In this document: positions 14,237 to 24,053 of the stretch, in pieces | Position numbering within the stretch: position 1 is the first letter of the stretch | Layout: each line of letters begins with the position of its first letter | DNA from: an uncultured Collinsella sp. | GTDB lineage: Bacteria; Actinomycetota; Coriobacteriia; Coriobacteriales; Coriobacteriaceae | DNA: 33,585 nt | Direction of reading: 5' to 3' | Assembly (NCBI GenBank): GCA_900549025.1 | Contig: URMZ01000018.1 | Coordinates: 1 to 33,585, forward strand | The notes under the pieces: model-generated | The model's database searches: none | Told to the model about the DNA's origin: nothing | What the model saw: the letters and a program-made list of their open reading frames with translations, nothing else | Made by a program: the position numbers and the translations under genes

Positions 14237-15328
14237 CTACAGTTCAACTTCCAGTTCGGCTTTGTGCTCGTAGAGGTAGTTGCGCATGTAGGGGATGGCA
14301 AATGAGACCTTGCCGTACGAGGGAGCCTCGATAATCGATTCTCTTAACAGGCGGCTGCGGACGGAACTCACCTGTTGAGGCGTTTTGTTTAGGGCATCGG
14401 CAACCATGCTGGTCGAGCTCGTCTGCCCCAAAGATGCCATGCTCAGCAGATAAGCGATGCACGTGGGCGGAATGCGCTGTAGCGCGGGCTCAATCACCAT
14501 GGCACAGAAGCGTTCGCGTGCCGTTGCAATGCCGCGCTCGGCTTCTTCTTCTCCAATAATCGGTGTATGTGCGCGTCTTGCCAACTGCCATGCGTAGTAT
14601 CCAACGAGTTGGATCATGAAAGGATAGCCTTGCGTTGCCTCGGCAAGTTGGCCGGCAATACCTGGCTGCAACTCCATGCCAGACGCTTCAATGGTTTCCT
14701 CGAGGGAGTACGACACTTCGGTTACTGCCACAGCCTTCAGGTCAAAGGGGAGGGCACGGCGCAAAAACGTAAGTGTCTTTCCGTTGATGATGCTTTCAAT
14801 CATCGAAGGCAGCCCAGCAAAAACAAAGGCGATATCAAGGTCTTCGCCGATAACTTGCTGAATCGCAATGGAGAGCGTTCGGACCTCATCGAGCTCTGCG
14901 TCTTGAACCTCGTCGAGAGTGATGAGCAGGCCGTTTCCATTCTTGGATATTGTCTGTCTCATGGCGTCGCGTAGCGATGGGCCGATTCGCTCAATGTCTA
15001 TGCTGCCGATGGATATGCCAGCTACGGTGGGCTCAAATCTGGCGTGCTTGGCCTGGAATTTGGGCTGCAGCTGTTCGAGAATGCGCTGGCAAAGTCCCTC
15101 GGTTGCGACCTCTTTTATGACCGTCCAGCCACGGCTTTGCGCCAAACGTGAGCACTCGTCAAGGAGGACCGTCTTGCCCGTCCCACGGACGCCGGCTATG
15201 CGCATTAGGCGCCCAGGGGCACCAGGCCCGTTGGTGAGGCCTTCACTGAATTCTTCAAGTACATCTTCGCGGCCGATAATCGTGGGAGGTGTTTTACCTG
15301 CTGTGGGCTTAAAAGGGTTTGTTTGCAT
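14237..15328 (-). CDS. Stand-alone AAA ATPase with C-terminal winged helix (Orc1/Cdc6-like)
   Basis: The 363-residue protein has an N-terminal ATPase core: Walker A GVRGTGKT (46-53), Walker B LLITLDE (134-140, Asp139-Glu140), a sensor-like F-V-F-A-G-L-P-S around 163-170, a lid with Q-G-Y-P-F, and a C-terminal winged helix-turn-helix (about 285-355: V-A-D-A-L-N-K-T, then V-S-S-V-R-S-R-L). This layout is shared by Orc/Cdc6-type and STAND-type ATPases found singly in actinobacteria; the function of this group is not known to me. I chose ATG 15328 with AGGTGG five bases upstream over GTG 15337. It is monocistronic. Seven 10-bp repeats lie just upstream and palindromic units just downstream, suggesting that it binds its own flanks. 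Confidence 0.85.
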   Translation of the reverse strand: MQTNPFKPTAGKTPPTIIGREDVLEEFSEGLTNGPGAPGRLMRIAGVRGTGKTVLLDECSRLAQSRGWTVIKEVATEGLCQRILEQLQPKFQAKHARFEPTVAGISIGSIDIERIGPSLRDAMRQTISKNGNGLLITLDEVQDAELDEVRTLSIAIQQVIGEDLDIAFVFAGLPSMIESIINGKTLTFLRRALPFDLKAVAVTEVSYSLEETIEASGMELQPGIAGQLAEATQGYPFMIQLVGYYAWQLARRAHTPIIGEEEAERGIATARERFCAMVIEPALQRIPPTCIAYLLSMASLGQTSSTSMVADALNKTPQQVSSVRSRLLRESIIEAPSYGKVSFAIPYMRNYLYEHKAELEVEL

Positions 15329-15344
15329 GTGAGCCACCTTTGCT

Positions 15345-15414
15345 CAAGATATAGCAAGATATAACAAAGTATATCAAGATATAGCAAAGTATAGTGAGAT
15401 ATAGCAAAGTAAGC
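15345..15414. repeat. Seven 10-bp tandem repeats upstream of the AAA ATPase
   Basis: Seven contiguous units of exactly 10 bases follow the consensus CAAGATATAG: CAAGATATAG, CAAGATATAA, CAAAGTATAT, CAAGATATAG, CAAAGTATAG, TGAGATATAG, CAAAGTAAGC. They begin 16 bases before the ATPase start codon and must overlap its promoter (TATACT and TATATC elements on the minus strand). A 10-bp period is about one DNA turn, so bound proteins would sit on one face. Confidence 0.85.
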
Positions 15415-15546
15415 GCTACTCGCGGGTTTTGCGGTGGTGCTATTTTCCAAATGCCGCGCGGATAAAGCGCTGGGCGAACAGCTTGTTGGCAACTCACGAG
15501 GGCTCGGGGTGCCAATTTGGGGTGCAGTAGTGCTGCGCCACGAAAA

Positions 15547-15685
15547 GGGCCTATCTACTACGTTTAAGCCGCAGGGGTCAACCATAGTCGGCTTTTTCGA
15601 AAATCGACAAGCTGTCTACCTGCGGTTTTGTTTTCACGGTTTTCGGTATGGCCGAGGCTATCCGTGTTAACGTAGTAGATGGGCC
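15547..15685. repeat. Small MITE-like element with terminal inverted repeats
   Basis: GGGCCTATCTACTACGTTTAA (15547-15567) is inverted at 15667-15685 (TTAACGTAGTAGATGGGCC), with one indel and one mismatch. The interior carries nested complementary pieces, CCGCAGG with CCTGCGG and CGGCTTTTTCG with CGAAAATCG, so the whole could fold as a branched RNA. The gap 15415-15829 contains no gene; this element and the hairpin at 15733 are the structures seen in it. Confidence 0.55.
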
Positions 15686-15732
15686 ACTTTTGTGGCAAGG
15701 GGGCCGATCTGCGGGCCAGGGTAGCTAAAAGA

Positions 15733-15767
15733 GCCCCGTCCCAAAAAGACTGATTGGGAGCTGGGGC
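15733..15767. other. Imperfect hairpin before the GntR gene
   Basis: GCCCCGTCCCA (15733-15743) pairs imperfectly with 15755-15767. There is no T-run. It may be a repeat or a leader structure. Confidence 0.35.
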
Positions 15768-15829
15768 GTGTCGATGCGATAGTATTGCATGGTGGTATTC
15801 GACTAACCGAGGGTTTATCCGAGGGCTTT

Positions 15830-16522
15830 ATGGAACAACGCCAGCATAATCAGAGCCTGCAAGACCAGGCATACAACGCATTACGCTCCAAGATTATCTA
15901 TGCCGAGCTCAAACCCGGCACGCGTCTTTCGGCGATTGGTCTGGAAAAGGAGACGGGAATCGGGCGCACGCCCATTCGCGAGTCCTTTGTGCGCCTGCGT
16001 GAGCAGGAGCTGGTGGAAACGCGTCCCAAAAGCGGCACCTATGTCTCAAAAATCAGCATGGAGCGCGCCGAGAACGCCTGCTTCTTGCGCGAGAAACTCG
16101 AGCGAAGCGTGCTTATTAAATGCTGTTCGGCCGCCTCGCCCGAGCAAAAGCAGCGGCTCGAGCAGATTCTTGCCGAGTCCGAGTCGCTCGACCATAGCGA
16201 AACGCGTCGCTTTTTCGATCTGGACAACCTGTTCCATGAGACGTGTTTTGAGATTGCCGGCCGTCACATGTTGTGGGATTGGATGAAGAGCGTCAACACA
16301 CATTTTGAGCGATACAACTGGTTGCGTATGGTGTCGCAGGACCTGGATTGGGAGCCGATTCGTCGGCAGCATCGCCGGATTCTCGAGGCTATTAAGAGGG
16401 GCGATACCGATGCGGCGAGCTATCTGGCCGAGACACACTTGCACCTGATGCCCGAGGAGCAGGGCCCGGTTATCGCCTTGCATCCCGACTATTTTGAGCT
16501 GTCTAAAGACTCGGCTATCTAG
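15830..16522 (+). CDS. GntR-family transcriptional regulator (FCD subfamily)
   Basis: This cytosolic repressor-type protein has 230 residues. The winged helix covers about residues 8-75 (Q-A-Y-N-A-L-R-S-K-I, G-T-R-L-S, G-I-G-R-T-P-I-R-E, R-P-K-S-G-T-Y-V). The helical FCD ligand domain follows, with D-L-D-N-L-F-H-E (metal-binding Asp and His) and R-R-Q-H-R-R-I-L-E-A-I-K-R-G-D. ATG 15830 has GAGGG upstream; an earlier in-frame ATG at 15785 adds no family sequence. It stands alone, followed by a LacI-type regulator about 125 bases later. FCD regulators usually sense small organic acids; the ligand and targets here are unknown. Confidence 0.9.
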   Translation: MEQRQHNQSLQDQAYNALRSKIIYAELKPGTRLSAIGLEKETGIGRTPIRESFVRLREQELVETRPKSGTYVSKISMERAENACFLREKLERSVLIKCCSAASPEQKQRLEQILAESESLDHSETRRFFDLDNLFHETCFEIAGRHMLWDWMKSVNTHFERYNWLRMVSQDLDWEPIRRQHRRILEAIKRGDTDAASYLAETHLHLMPEEQGPVIALHPDYFELSKDSAI

Positions 16523-16646
16523 CCCATTATCGCATCTGCTCGAGACGCAAAAACGATGCTGCTCACCTACAGCGTTTTGCAACCGAGATTTTTAAAAAAT
16601 GCCTAAAATGGCTCAGACCGCCGACAATTGGGAAACGGGGTGCGTT

Positions 16647-17669
16647 ATGGCGCAGATGAGAATCAAGGACATTGCCGCCGAGGCGGGCGTGAGCCCGGCC
16701 ACGGTCTCGCGCTATCTCAACAACCGCCCCGGGCAAATGACCGAGGAAACCCGTGCTCGCATCGCGGCGGTTATCGAGCGCACCGGCTATCGCCCGCGTG
16801 CCGCCGCGCGCAATCTACGCAGCTCGCGCACCAACCTCATCGGCGTGATCCTGGCCGACATCGCCAACCCGTTCTCCAGCGCCATGCTCGAAGGGCTTTC
16901 CGTCAGCGCCGCCGCGCGCGGCTGCTCGCTCATGACGGCCATTAGCGGCAACGACCCCGCTAAGGAAGCGGAGTCGCTCACCAGGCTTATCGATGCCGGC
17001 GTGGACGGCCTGGTCGTCAACACCTGCGGAGGCAATGACGAGGCGATCGCCGCGGCAGCGGGACGTCTGCCTGTTGTGCTGCTCGACCGCGACGTTGCCG
17101 ACGGCGGTGTCGATCTAGTGACATCTAACAACCGTGAGCTGGTCGCTGGCTTGGTAGACGAGCTCGCCGCCGCTGGCAGCGAGCGCCTGTGCCTGCTCAC
17201 CGAGGCAAGCGACGACAGCCCCGTGCGTCGCGAGCGCGCCGAGGCCTTTACCGACGAGCTTTCGCGCCGCGGCCTTGCGGGCGAGGTCGTCACCCTGGCC
17301 GATGGCGGTGCCACGGGCGTTGGCCGTTTGGACAAGACCATCCGCGACTACGCGGGCAAAAGGCTCGGCCTTATCGCCGTCAACGGCCTGGTTTTCCTGC
17401 GTCTGACCGAGGCGCTGGCGCAGCTTGGTCCCTCGCTGCCGGCGGGGCTCAAGATCGCGACGTTTGACGACTACCCTTGGAACCATGTGCTCTTTGGCGG
17501 TGTGACCACGGCCGCGCAAGACACCCTCACCATCGCCGAGCGCGTGGTCGAGCGCCTGTCCGAGCGCATTGACGTTGTTACCACCACCGTGGGCGAGGCC
17601 GCAAAGCTGGCGCCCAAACGCATCGAGATCCCCGGTCACATCGAACACCGCGCCTCGACCTCTCGCTAG
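16647..17669 (+). CDS. LacI-family transcriptional regulator
   Basis: The 340-residue protein starts with a LacI helix-turn-helix (R-I-K-D-I-A-A-E-A-G-V-S-P-A-T-V-S-R-Y-L-N, residues 5-25) and hinge helix (R-P-R-A-A-A-R-N-L-R), then a periplasmic-binding-protein-like sensor (I-G-V-I-L-A-D-I-A-N-P-F, G-V-D-G-L-V-V-N, F-D-D-Y-P-W). The HTH position fixes the start at ATG 16647, not the in-frame ATG at 16599. Ligands in the family are mostly sugars or purines; this sensor half has an unusual sequence, and no sugar operon adjoins it. It precedes the glutamine-synthetase-like gene by 134 bases without a clear terminator. Confidence 0.92.
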   Translation: MAQMRIKDIAAEAGVSPATVSRYLNNRPGQMTEETRARIAAVIERTGYRPRAAARNLRSSRTNLIGVILADIANPFSSAMLEGLSVSAAARGCSLMTAISGNDPAKEAESLTRLIDAGVDGLVVNTCGGNDEAIAAAAGRLPVVLLDRDVADGGVDLVTSNNRELVAGLVDELAAAGSERLCLLTEASDDSPVRRERAEAFTDELSRRGLAGEVVTLADGGATGVGRLDKTIRDYAGKRLGLIAVNGLVFLRLTEALAQLGPSLPAGLKIATFDDYPWNHVLFGGVTTAAQDTLTIAERVVERLSERIDVVTTTVGEAAKLAPKRIEIPGHIEHRASTSR

Positions 17670-17722
17670 CCGCTCGTTCGCAACTGCCTGTTCGCGCACG
17701 TTTTTTGAGCGCTTGATACGCT

Positions 17723-17768
17723 TTAACCCTGCGGAAACATTTTTCTGCGATAGTATCTGCGATATAGA
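17723..17768 (+). promoter_or_regulatory. GlnR-like box and promoter region of the glutamine-synthetase-like gene
   Basis: TTAAC (17723-17727), six bases, then GAAAC (17734-17738) fits the actinobacterial GlnR pattern gTnAC-n6-GAAAC except for its first base. A -10-like TATAGA lies at 17763-17768 without a good -35, as for an activated promoter. Between them TCTGCGATA is repeated at 17744-17752 and 17756-17764. A GlnR-like regulator is encoded at 19192. Confidence 0.45.
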
Positions 17769-17803
17769 CCAGTCGAAACCCGCCCGAAAGAAAGGGGAGC
17801 GAC

Positions 17804-19141
17804 ATGAACCAGCAGAACATCGATTACGTACTCCGCTCCGTAGAGCAGCGTGACATCCGCTTTGTGCGTCTGTGGTTTGTCGACATTCTCGGCCGCCTCA
17901 AGAACTTTGCCATTAGCCCCGAAGACCTCGAGGTCGCTTTTGAGGAGGGTATTGGCTTTGACGGCTCCGCCATCGAGGGTTTTGCCACGCCCGAGGAAGC
18001 CGACATGCTGGCGTTTCCCGATGCTTCGACCTTCCAGATTTTGCCGTGGCGCCCGAGCCACAACGGCGTCGCCCGCGTGTTCTGCGACGTGTGCACTCCC
18101 GATCGCAAGCCGTTTGCCGGCGACCCGCGCGATGCCCTGCGCCGCATGTTCCGCAAGGCCGAGAAGGCTGGCTATCTGCTCAACGTGGGCGCCGAGCTGG
18201 AGTATTACTATTTCCCCGACGAGCACACCCCCGAGCCGCTCGACAACGTGGGCTACTTCGATCTTTCGGTGAGTGACGCCGCCCGCGACCTGCGCCGCAA
18301 CACGGTCCTCACGCTCGAGAAGATGTCCGTGCCCGTGGAGTACACCTTCCACGCCGCCGGCCGCTCGCAGCACGGCATGAGCCTGCGTCACGCCGAGGCC
18401 CTGAGTATGTCCGACGCCGTCACCACGGCCAAACTCATCATTAAGCAGCAGGCCTACGAGAGCGGTTGCCACGCCTCCTTTATGCCCAAACCGTTGGCGG
18501 GCGAGGACGGCAGCGCCATGTTTTTGCATCAGTCGCTGTTCGACCACGACGGCAACAACGTCTTTTGGGGCGAGGACGACGAGAGGTACCACCTCTCCGA
18601 TATCGCCAAGCACTACATGGCCGGCATCCTTGCGCACGCGCGCGAGATTAGCGCCATCACCAACCCCACGGTCAACTCGTACAAGCGCATCACCACGGGT
18701 GGCGATTCCGTGCCGCAGTACGCCACGTGGGGCCTGCGCAATCGTGCGAGCATGATCCGTATCCCGGTCTACAAGCCCGGCAAACAGCTGTCCACGCGCA
18801 TCGAGCTTCGTAGCCCCGACCCCATGGCCAATCCGTACCTGGTCAACGCCGTCACGCTGGCGGCTGGTCTGGACGGCATCGAGCGCAAGCTGGAGCTCCC
18901 GCCCGAGGCCACGGCCGAGACGCTCAAATTCACCGACCGTCAGATGCTCGAGGCCGGCTACGCACCGCTGCCGCGCTCGCTCAAAGAGGCGCTTGACGTC
19001 TTTGAGGACTCGCAGTTTATGAAGGATGCCCTCGGCGAGCACATTCACAGCTTCTTCCTCAAAAAGAAGCGCAACGAGTGGCATAAGTTTGAGTCCACGA
19101 TCACCGAGTGGGAGATCAAGCATTATCTGGCGAACTCCTAA
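17804..19141 (+). CDS. Glutamine-synthetase-family protein with missing metal ligands
   Basis: The 445-residue length and order match type I glutamine synthetase: F-V-D-I-L-G (25-30), FDGSAIEGF (52-60), G-A-E-L-E-Y (129-134), N-P-T-V-N-S-Y-K-R (287-295), R-I-E-L-R-S-P-D-P (332-340). Against the Bacillus enzyme, Glu131, Glu133 and Glu334 keep metal positions. However, the box HHEVAPGQHE reads FHAAGRSQHG, giving Ala184 and Gly191 for two metal-binding Glu, and GMH reads AMF, giving Phe240 for the metal-binding His. The ammonia-site Glu loop GYEAP is GGDSVP. There is no adenylylation Tyr motif. ATP-dependent glutamine synthesis is therefore doubtful; a gamma-glutamyl ligase variant or a regulatory pseudoenzyme is possible. 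The start has GAAAGGGGAG. A GlnR-like regulator follows 50 bases downstream. Confidence 0.88.
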   Translation: MNQQNIDYVLRSVEQRDIRFVRLWFVDILGRLKNFAISPEDLEVAFEEGIGFDGSAIEGFATPEEADMLAFPDASTFQILPWRPSHNGVARVFCDVCTPDRKPFAGDPRDALRRMFRKAEKAGYLLNVGAELEYYYFPDEHTPEPLDNVGYFDLSVSDAARDLRRNTVLTLEKMSVPVEYTFHAAGRSQHGMSLRHAEALSMSDAVTTAKLIIKQQAYESGCHASFMPKPLAGEDGSAMFLHQSLFDHDGNNVFWGEDDERYHLSDIAKHYMAGILAHAREISAITNPTVNSYKRITTGGDSVPQYATWGLRNRASMIRIPVYKPGKQLSTRIELRSPDPMANPYLVNAVTLAAGLDGIERKLELPPEATAETLKFTDRQMLEAGYAPLPRSLKEALDVFEDSQFMKDALGEHIHSFFLKKKRNEWHKFESTITEWEIKHYLANS

Positions 19142-19191
19142 TCGCGCTGGCTTGTTTCAGTACGATTGAGCTCATTTCCTTGGAGGCCGAT

Positions 19192-19854
19192 ATGTCCGAA
19201 AAGAGTGCCCTGTTCATGGCGCGCACGACGCGCTTCCACGAGTTTGCCCGCAGCTTGACGACCACCCTGGGTGTCGAGGTGAGCCTGGCTACCCCCGATT
19301 CGCCGACTGCGGCGCACGACTTTGACCTGCTGATCCTCGATTCCGACGGCATTCGCAGCGATCGCATCGATCAGATTGCCAAGTGGCTTGACGATCGCGG
19401 CGGCGTCCCCATGTTGGTGATCGTTGACGACGAGGCGCTCGGCACCCTGCGCCTGCCGAATCACGCGCATGCCGACTTTGTATGCCCCACGGCGACACCC
19501 AACGAGCTCAAGGCTCGCGCGCAGCGCCTGATGGGCGAGGAGGAGACCGTCACCGCCGACGATGTGCTCAACATCGATAACCTCGAGATTAACCTGGCCA
19601 CCTACCAGGTGACACTCGATAACGAGCCTATCGACCTGACGCTGATGGAGTACTCGCTGCTGAGCTTTTTGGCGACGCACCCCAACCGCGCCTACAGCCG
19701 CGAGGTGCTGCTGCACCGCGTGTGGGGCTTTGAGTACTGTGGCGGCACGCGCACCGTCGACGTGCACATTCGACGCATCCGCTCCAAGGTGGGCCCGCAG
19801 ATCGCGGCACACATCACCACCGTCCGCGGCGTGGGCTATCTGTTTAAGGACTAG
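19192..19854 (+). CDS. GlnR-like OmpR-family orphan response regulator
   Basis: The 220-residue protein has an atypical receiver half (about 1-115) with a lone Asp50 in L-I-L-D-S-D-G, lacking the usual acidic pair and conserved Lys, and a winged-helix OmpR/PhoB DNA-binding half (about 125-220): L-E-I-N-L-A-T-Y, L-T-L-M-E-Y-S-L-L-S-F-L-A-T-H-P, V-W-G-F-E-Y-C-G-G-T-R-T-V-D-V-H, T-V-R-G-V-G-Y-L-F. Length and this C-terminal pattern resemble GlnR, the actinobacterial nitrogen regulator that works without phosphorylation. No histidine kinase is adjacent. GGAGG precedes ATG 19192, 50 bases after the synthetase-like gene, so they are likely one operon under the GlnR-like box at 17723. Confidence 0.85.
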   Translation: MSEKSALFMARTTRFHEFARSLTTTLGVEVSLATPDSPTAAHDFDLLILDSDGIRSDRIDQIAKWLDDRGGVPMLVIVDDEALGTLRLPNHAHADFVCPTATPNELKARAQRLMGEEETVTADDVLNIDNLEINLATYQVTLDNEPIDLTLMEYSLLSFLATHPNRAYSREVLLHRVWGFEYCGGTRTVDVHIRRIRSKVGPQIAAHITTVRGVGYLFKD

Positions 19855-19858
19855 ATTT

Positions 19859-19895
19859 CCACCACAAAGGGGACAGGCACCTTCGTGGTGGTTTT
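19859..19895 (+). terminator. Hairpin terminator of the GGGACAGG-loop family
   Basis: CCACCACAAAGG (19859-19870) pairs with 19880-19891 with one mismatch; the loop is GGACAGGCA and TTTT follows. It ends the GlnR-like gene. Confidence 0.75.
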
Positions 19896-20007
19896 GACGC
19901 AGGCCGGGTCCTTTTGGGTCTGCAGCAGAACTTAAGCCTTCCTAAAAGATTGCGTTCTCATACACGTTCGCCCGCATATTGGGGTACAACTCAACGTGAA
20001 CAATGAT

Positions 20008-20036
20008 GGCCCGCCACATGTTTGGCGGGCCTTTGG
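20008..20036 (+). terminator. Hairpin with T-rich tail in the leader of the protease gene
   Basis: GGCCCGCCA (20008-20016) and TGGCGGGCC (20023-20031) form a perfect 9-bp stem followed by TTTGGTTATT, only 25 bases before the protease start. If the promoter lies upstream it would act as an attenuator; otherwise it terminates readthrough. Confidence 0.6.
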
Positions 20037-20060
20037 TTATTAGACGAAAGGATCGCAGCT

Positions 20061-21515
20061 ATGAGCGAGAACGATTCCCGGCGTCCCCAGGACGCGGGCA
20101 ACGCCGGCGAGACCCAGCAGCAGCCGCGCGTGCAGGTGGAGTCGACGCCTGCCGGCAGCAACATTCCCTACGTGCAGGCCTACGACACGCAGACCGGCAA
20201 GCCGCTGGGCGGTGCGCAGGTCGTGAACAAGCACACGGTGGTCAAGACCAAGACCAAAAAGCTGCCGATCTTTATTACGGCACTCGCCGGCTGCGCCTGC
20301 GGAGCCCTGCTGGTCATTGCGCTCATTATGAGTGGCACGCTCAACATTGGCGGCGGCAAGAATGCCGTGACGGCGGGCGCTTCGGGTTCGTCGACACAAA
20401 AGATCACGATCGACTCCGAGGACACCACGCTGGCCGAGGCCGTTTCTGCCAAGGCCCTGCCTTCCGTCGTTTCCATCACCGCCACTTCGAGCGGTAGCCA
20501 GAATGGCTCGCTTTCGCAGTCTGCTGACGAGTCGGATGGCTCGGGCAGCGTCGGTTCGGGCGTAGTACTCGATACCGAGGGCCACATCCTCACCAACAAC
20601 CACGTGGTCGATGGCTATGACCAGTATGTGGTGACCATGGACGACGGCACCACCTATGAGGCCGAGTTTGTGGGAAACGACGCCTCGAGCGACCTGGCCG
20701 TCATCAAGCTCAAGGACGCCGACGCCTCCAAGCTCACGCCGATTGAGATCGGTGATTCCTCCAAGCTCAACGTGGGCGAGTGGGTCATGGCCATCGGTTC
20801 GCCGTTCGGCAACGAGCAGTCCGTCTCCACGGGCATCGTGTCGGCGCTGTATCGCTCCACGGCCATGAGCTCTACCAGCGGCAACACCATCTACGCCAAC
20901 ATGATCCAGACCGATGCCGCCATCAACCCGGGCAACTCCGGCGGCGCGCTCGTCAACGACAACGGCGAGCTCGTGGGTATTAACTCGCTCATCGAGAGCT
21001 ACTCGGGCTCCAGCTCGGGCGTGGGCTTTGCCATTCCGGTCAACTATGCCAAGAACATTGCCGACCAGATCATCGACGGCAAGACGCCGGTTCATCCGTA
21101 CCTGGGCGCCACGCTTTCGAGCGTCAACGCGCTCAACGCCCGTACCAACAAGCTAAGCACCGATAGCGGCGCCTACGTGGCAAGCGTCGTCGAGGACGGT
21201 CCCGCCGCCAAGGCCGGCATCCAAGAGGGTGATGTCATTACCAAGCTGGGCGACGACGAGATTACGAGCGCCGATGGCCTAATCATCGCGCTGCGCAGCC
21301 ACGAGGTGGGCGAGAAGGTCGAGATCACGCTCATGCGCGGTAAGGAAGAGAAGAAGGTCACCGTCGAGCTAGGCTCTGACGAGGAGCTGCAGAACCAGCA
21401 GCAGGACGACAGCGCGACCGACACCGGCAACGGCGGTATTACCGACGAGCAGCTGCGCCAGTACCTGGAGGAGCTGTTGGGCCAGCAGGGTCAGGGCTAC
21501 GGCCAGGGCTACTAA
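20061..21515 (+). CDS. htrA: HtrA/DegP-like membrane-anchored serine protease with PDZ domain
   Basis: The 484-residue protein has a long disordered cytosolic tail rich in Gln, Pro and Ser (1-65), one transmembrane helix (about 68-92), a Ser/Gly linker, a trypsin-like domain with catalytic His181 (L-T-N-N-H-V-V-D-G), Asp211 (S-S-D-L-A-V-I) and Ser293 (P-G-N-S-G-G-A), then one PDZ domain (about 375-460: V-E-D-G-P-A-A-K-A-G-I-Q-E-G-D-V-I). The tail is Gln/Asp/Gly-rich, ending in G-Q-G-Y repeats. Such proteases cut misfolded extracytoplasmic proteins. ATG 20061 has AAAGGA upstream. It is monocistronic, with a possible attenuator before it and a terminator after it. Confidence 0.93.
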   Translation: MSENDSRRPQDAGNAGETQQQPRVQVESTPAGSNIPYVQAYDTQTGKPLGGAQVVNKHTVVKTKTKKLPIFITALAGCACGALLVIALIMSGTLNIGGGKNAVTAGASGSSTQKITIDSEDTTLAEAVSAKALPSVVSITATSSGSQNGSLSQSADESDGSGSVGSGVVLDTEGHILTNNHVVDGYDQYVVTMDDGTTYEAEFVGNDASSDLAVIKLKDADASKLTPIEIGDSSKLNVGEWVMAIGSPFGNEQSVSTGIVSALYRSTAMSSTSGNTIYANMIQTDAAINPGNSGGALVNDNGELVGINSLIESYSGSSSGVGFAIPVNYAKNIADQIIDGKTPVHPYLGATLSSVNALNARTNKLSTDSGAYVASVVEDGPAAKAGIQEGDVITKLGDDEITSADGLIIALRSHEVGEKVEITLMRGKEEKKVTVELGSDEELQNQQQDDSATDTGNGGITDEQLRQYLEELLGQQGQGYGQGY

Positions 21516-21544
21516 CGAGCCGTATCGCACATACCGATGCCAGA

Positions 21545-21586
21545 GGGGCCGTCCCGCCAACGCGAGACGGCCCCCCGCTTTTCTTA
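21545..21586 (+). terminator. Terminator after the HtrA-like gene
   Basis: GGGGCCGTC (21545-21553) pairs perfectly with GACGGCCCC (21566-21574), followed by CCCGCTTTTCTT. The remaining gap up to the ligase gene contains an incomplete repeat-like stretch (CCGTTGGGGACGG at about 21592-21604) and no gene. Confidence 0.75.
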
Positions 21587-21732
21587 TCGGTCCGTTGGGG
21601 ACGGAGGAAAACGGATCATTTGGAACTGACAGGGGCATGGTTTGATCGCGCGATCCACCCCGGTCCGTCGGCCGCCGATTCGGTGCGGTTCGAAAGGGTT
21701 ATTCGGCCCCATCGTGACCGGTGGTACCCTAG

Positions 21733-23994
<2,262 letters not shown>

Positions 23995-24013
23995 TGCATC
24001 AATAGTCAAATTG

Positions 24014-24053
24014 AAGAACCGCCCGGAAGCACGATGTCTTCCGGGCGGTTCTT
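24014..24053. terminator. Bidirectional terminator between ligA and the MerR gene
   Basis: A perfect 16-bp stem, AAGAACCGCCCGGAAG (24014-24029) with 24038-24053, serves both convergent genes. Its right arm overlaps the last bases of the minus-strand gene. Confidence 0.9.

Noticed and set aside
14093..15414. CRISPR array
   Set aside because: Units are too short or too diverged, spacers are not unique 30-mers and no cas genes are present.
16599..16646. Upstream ATG as start of the LacI-type gene
   Set aside because: The helix-turn-helix begins right after ATG 16647 as in the family; the extra residues are not family sequence.
17804..19141. Adenylylation-controlled glutamine synthetase (beta type)
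   Set aside because: The Tyr-containing adenylylation motif is missing from the region near residues 365-380.
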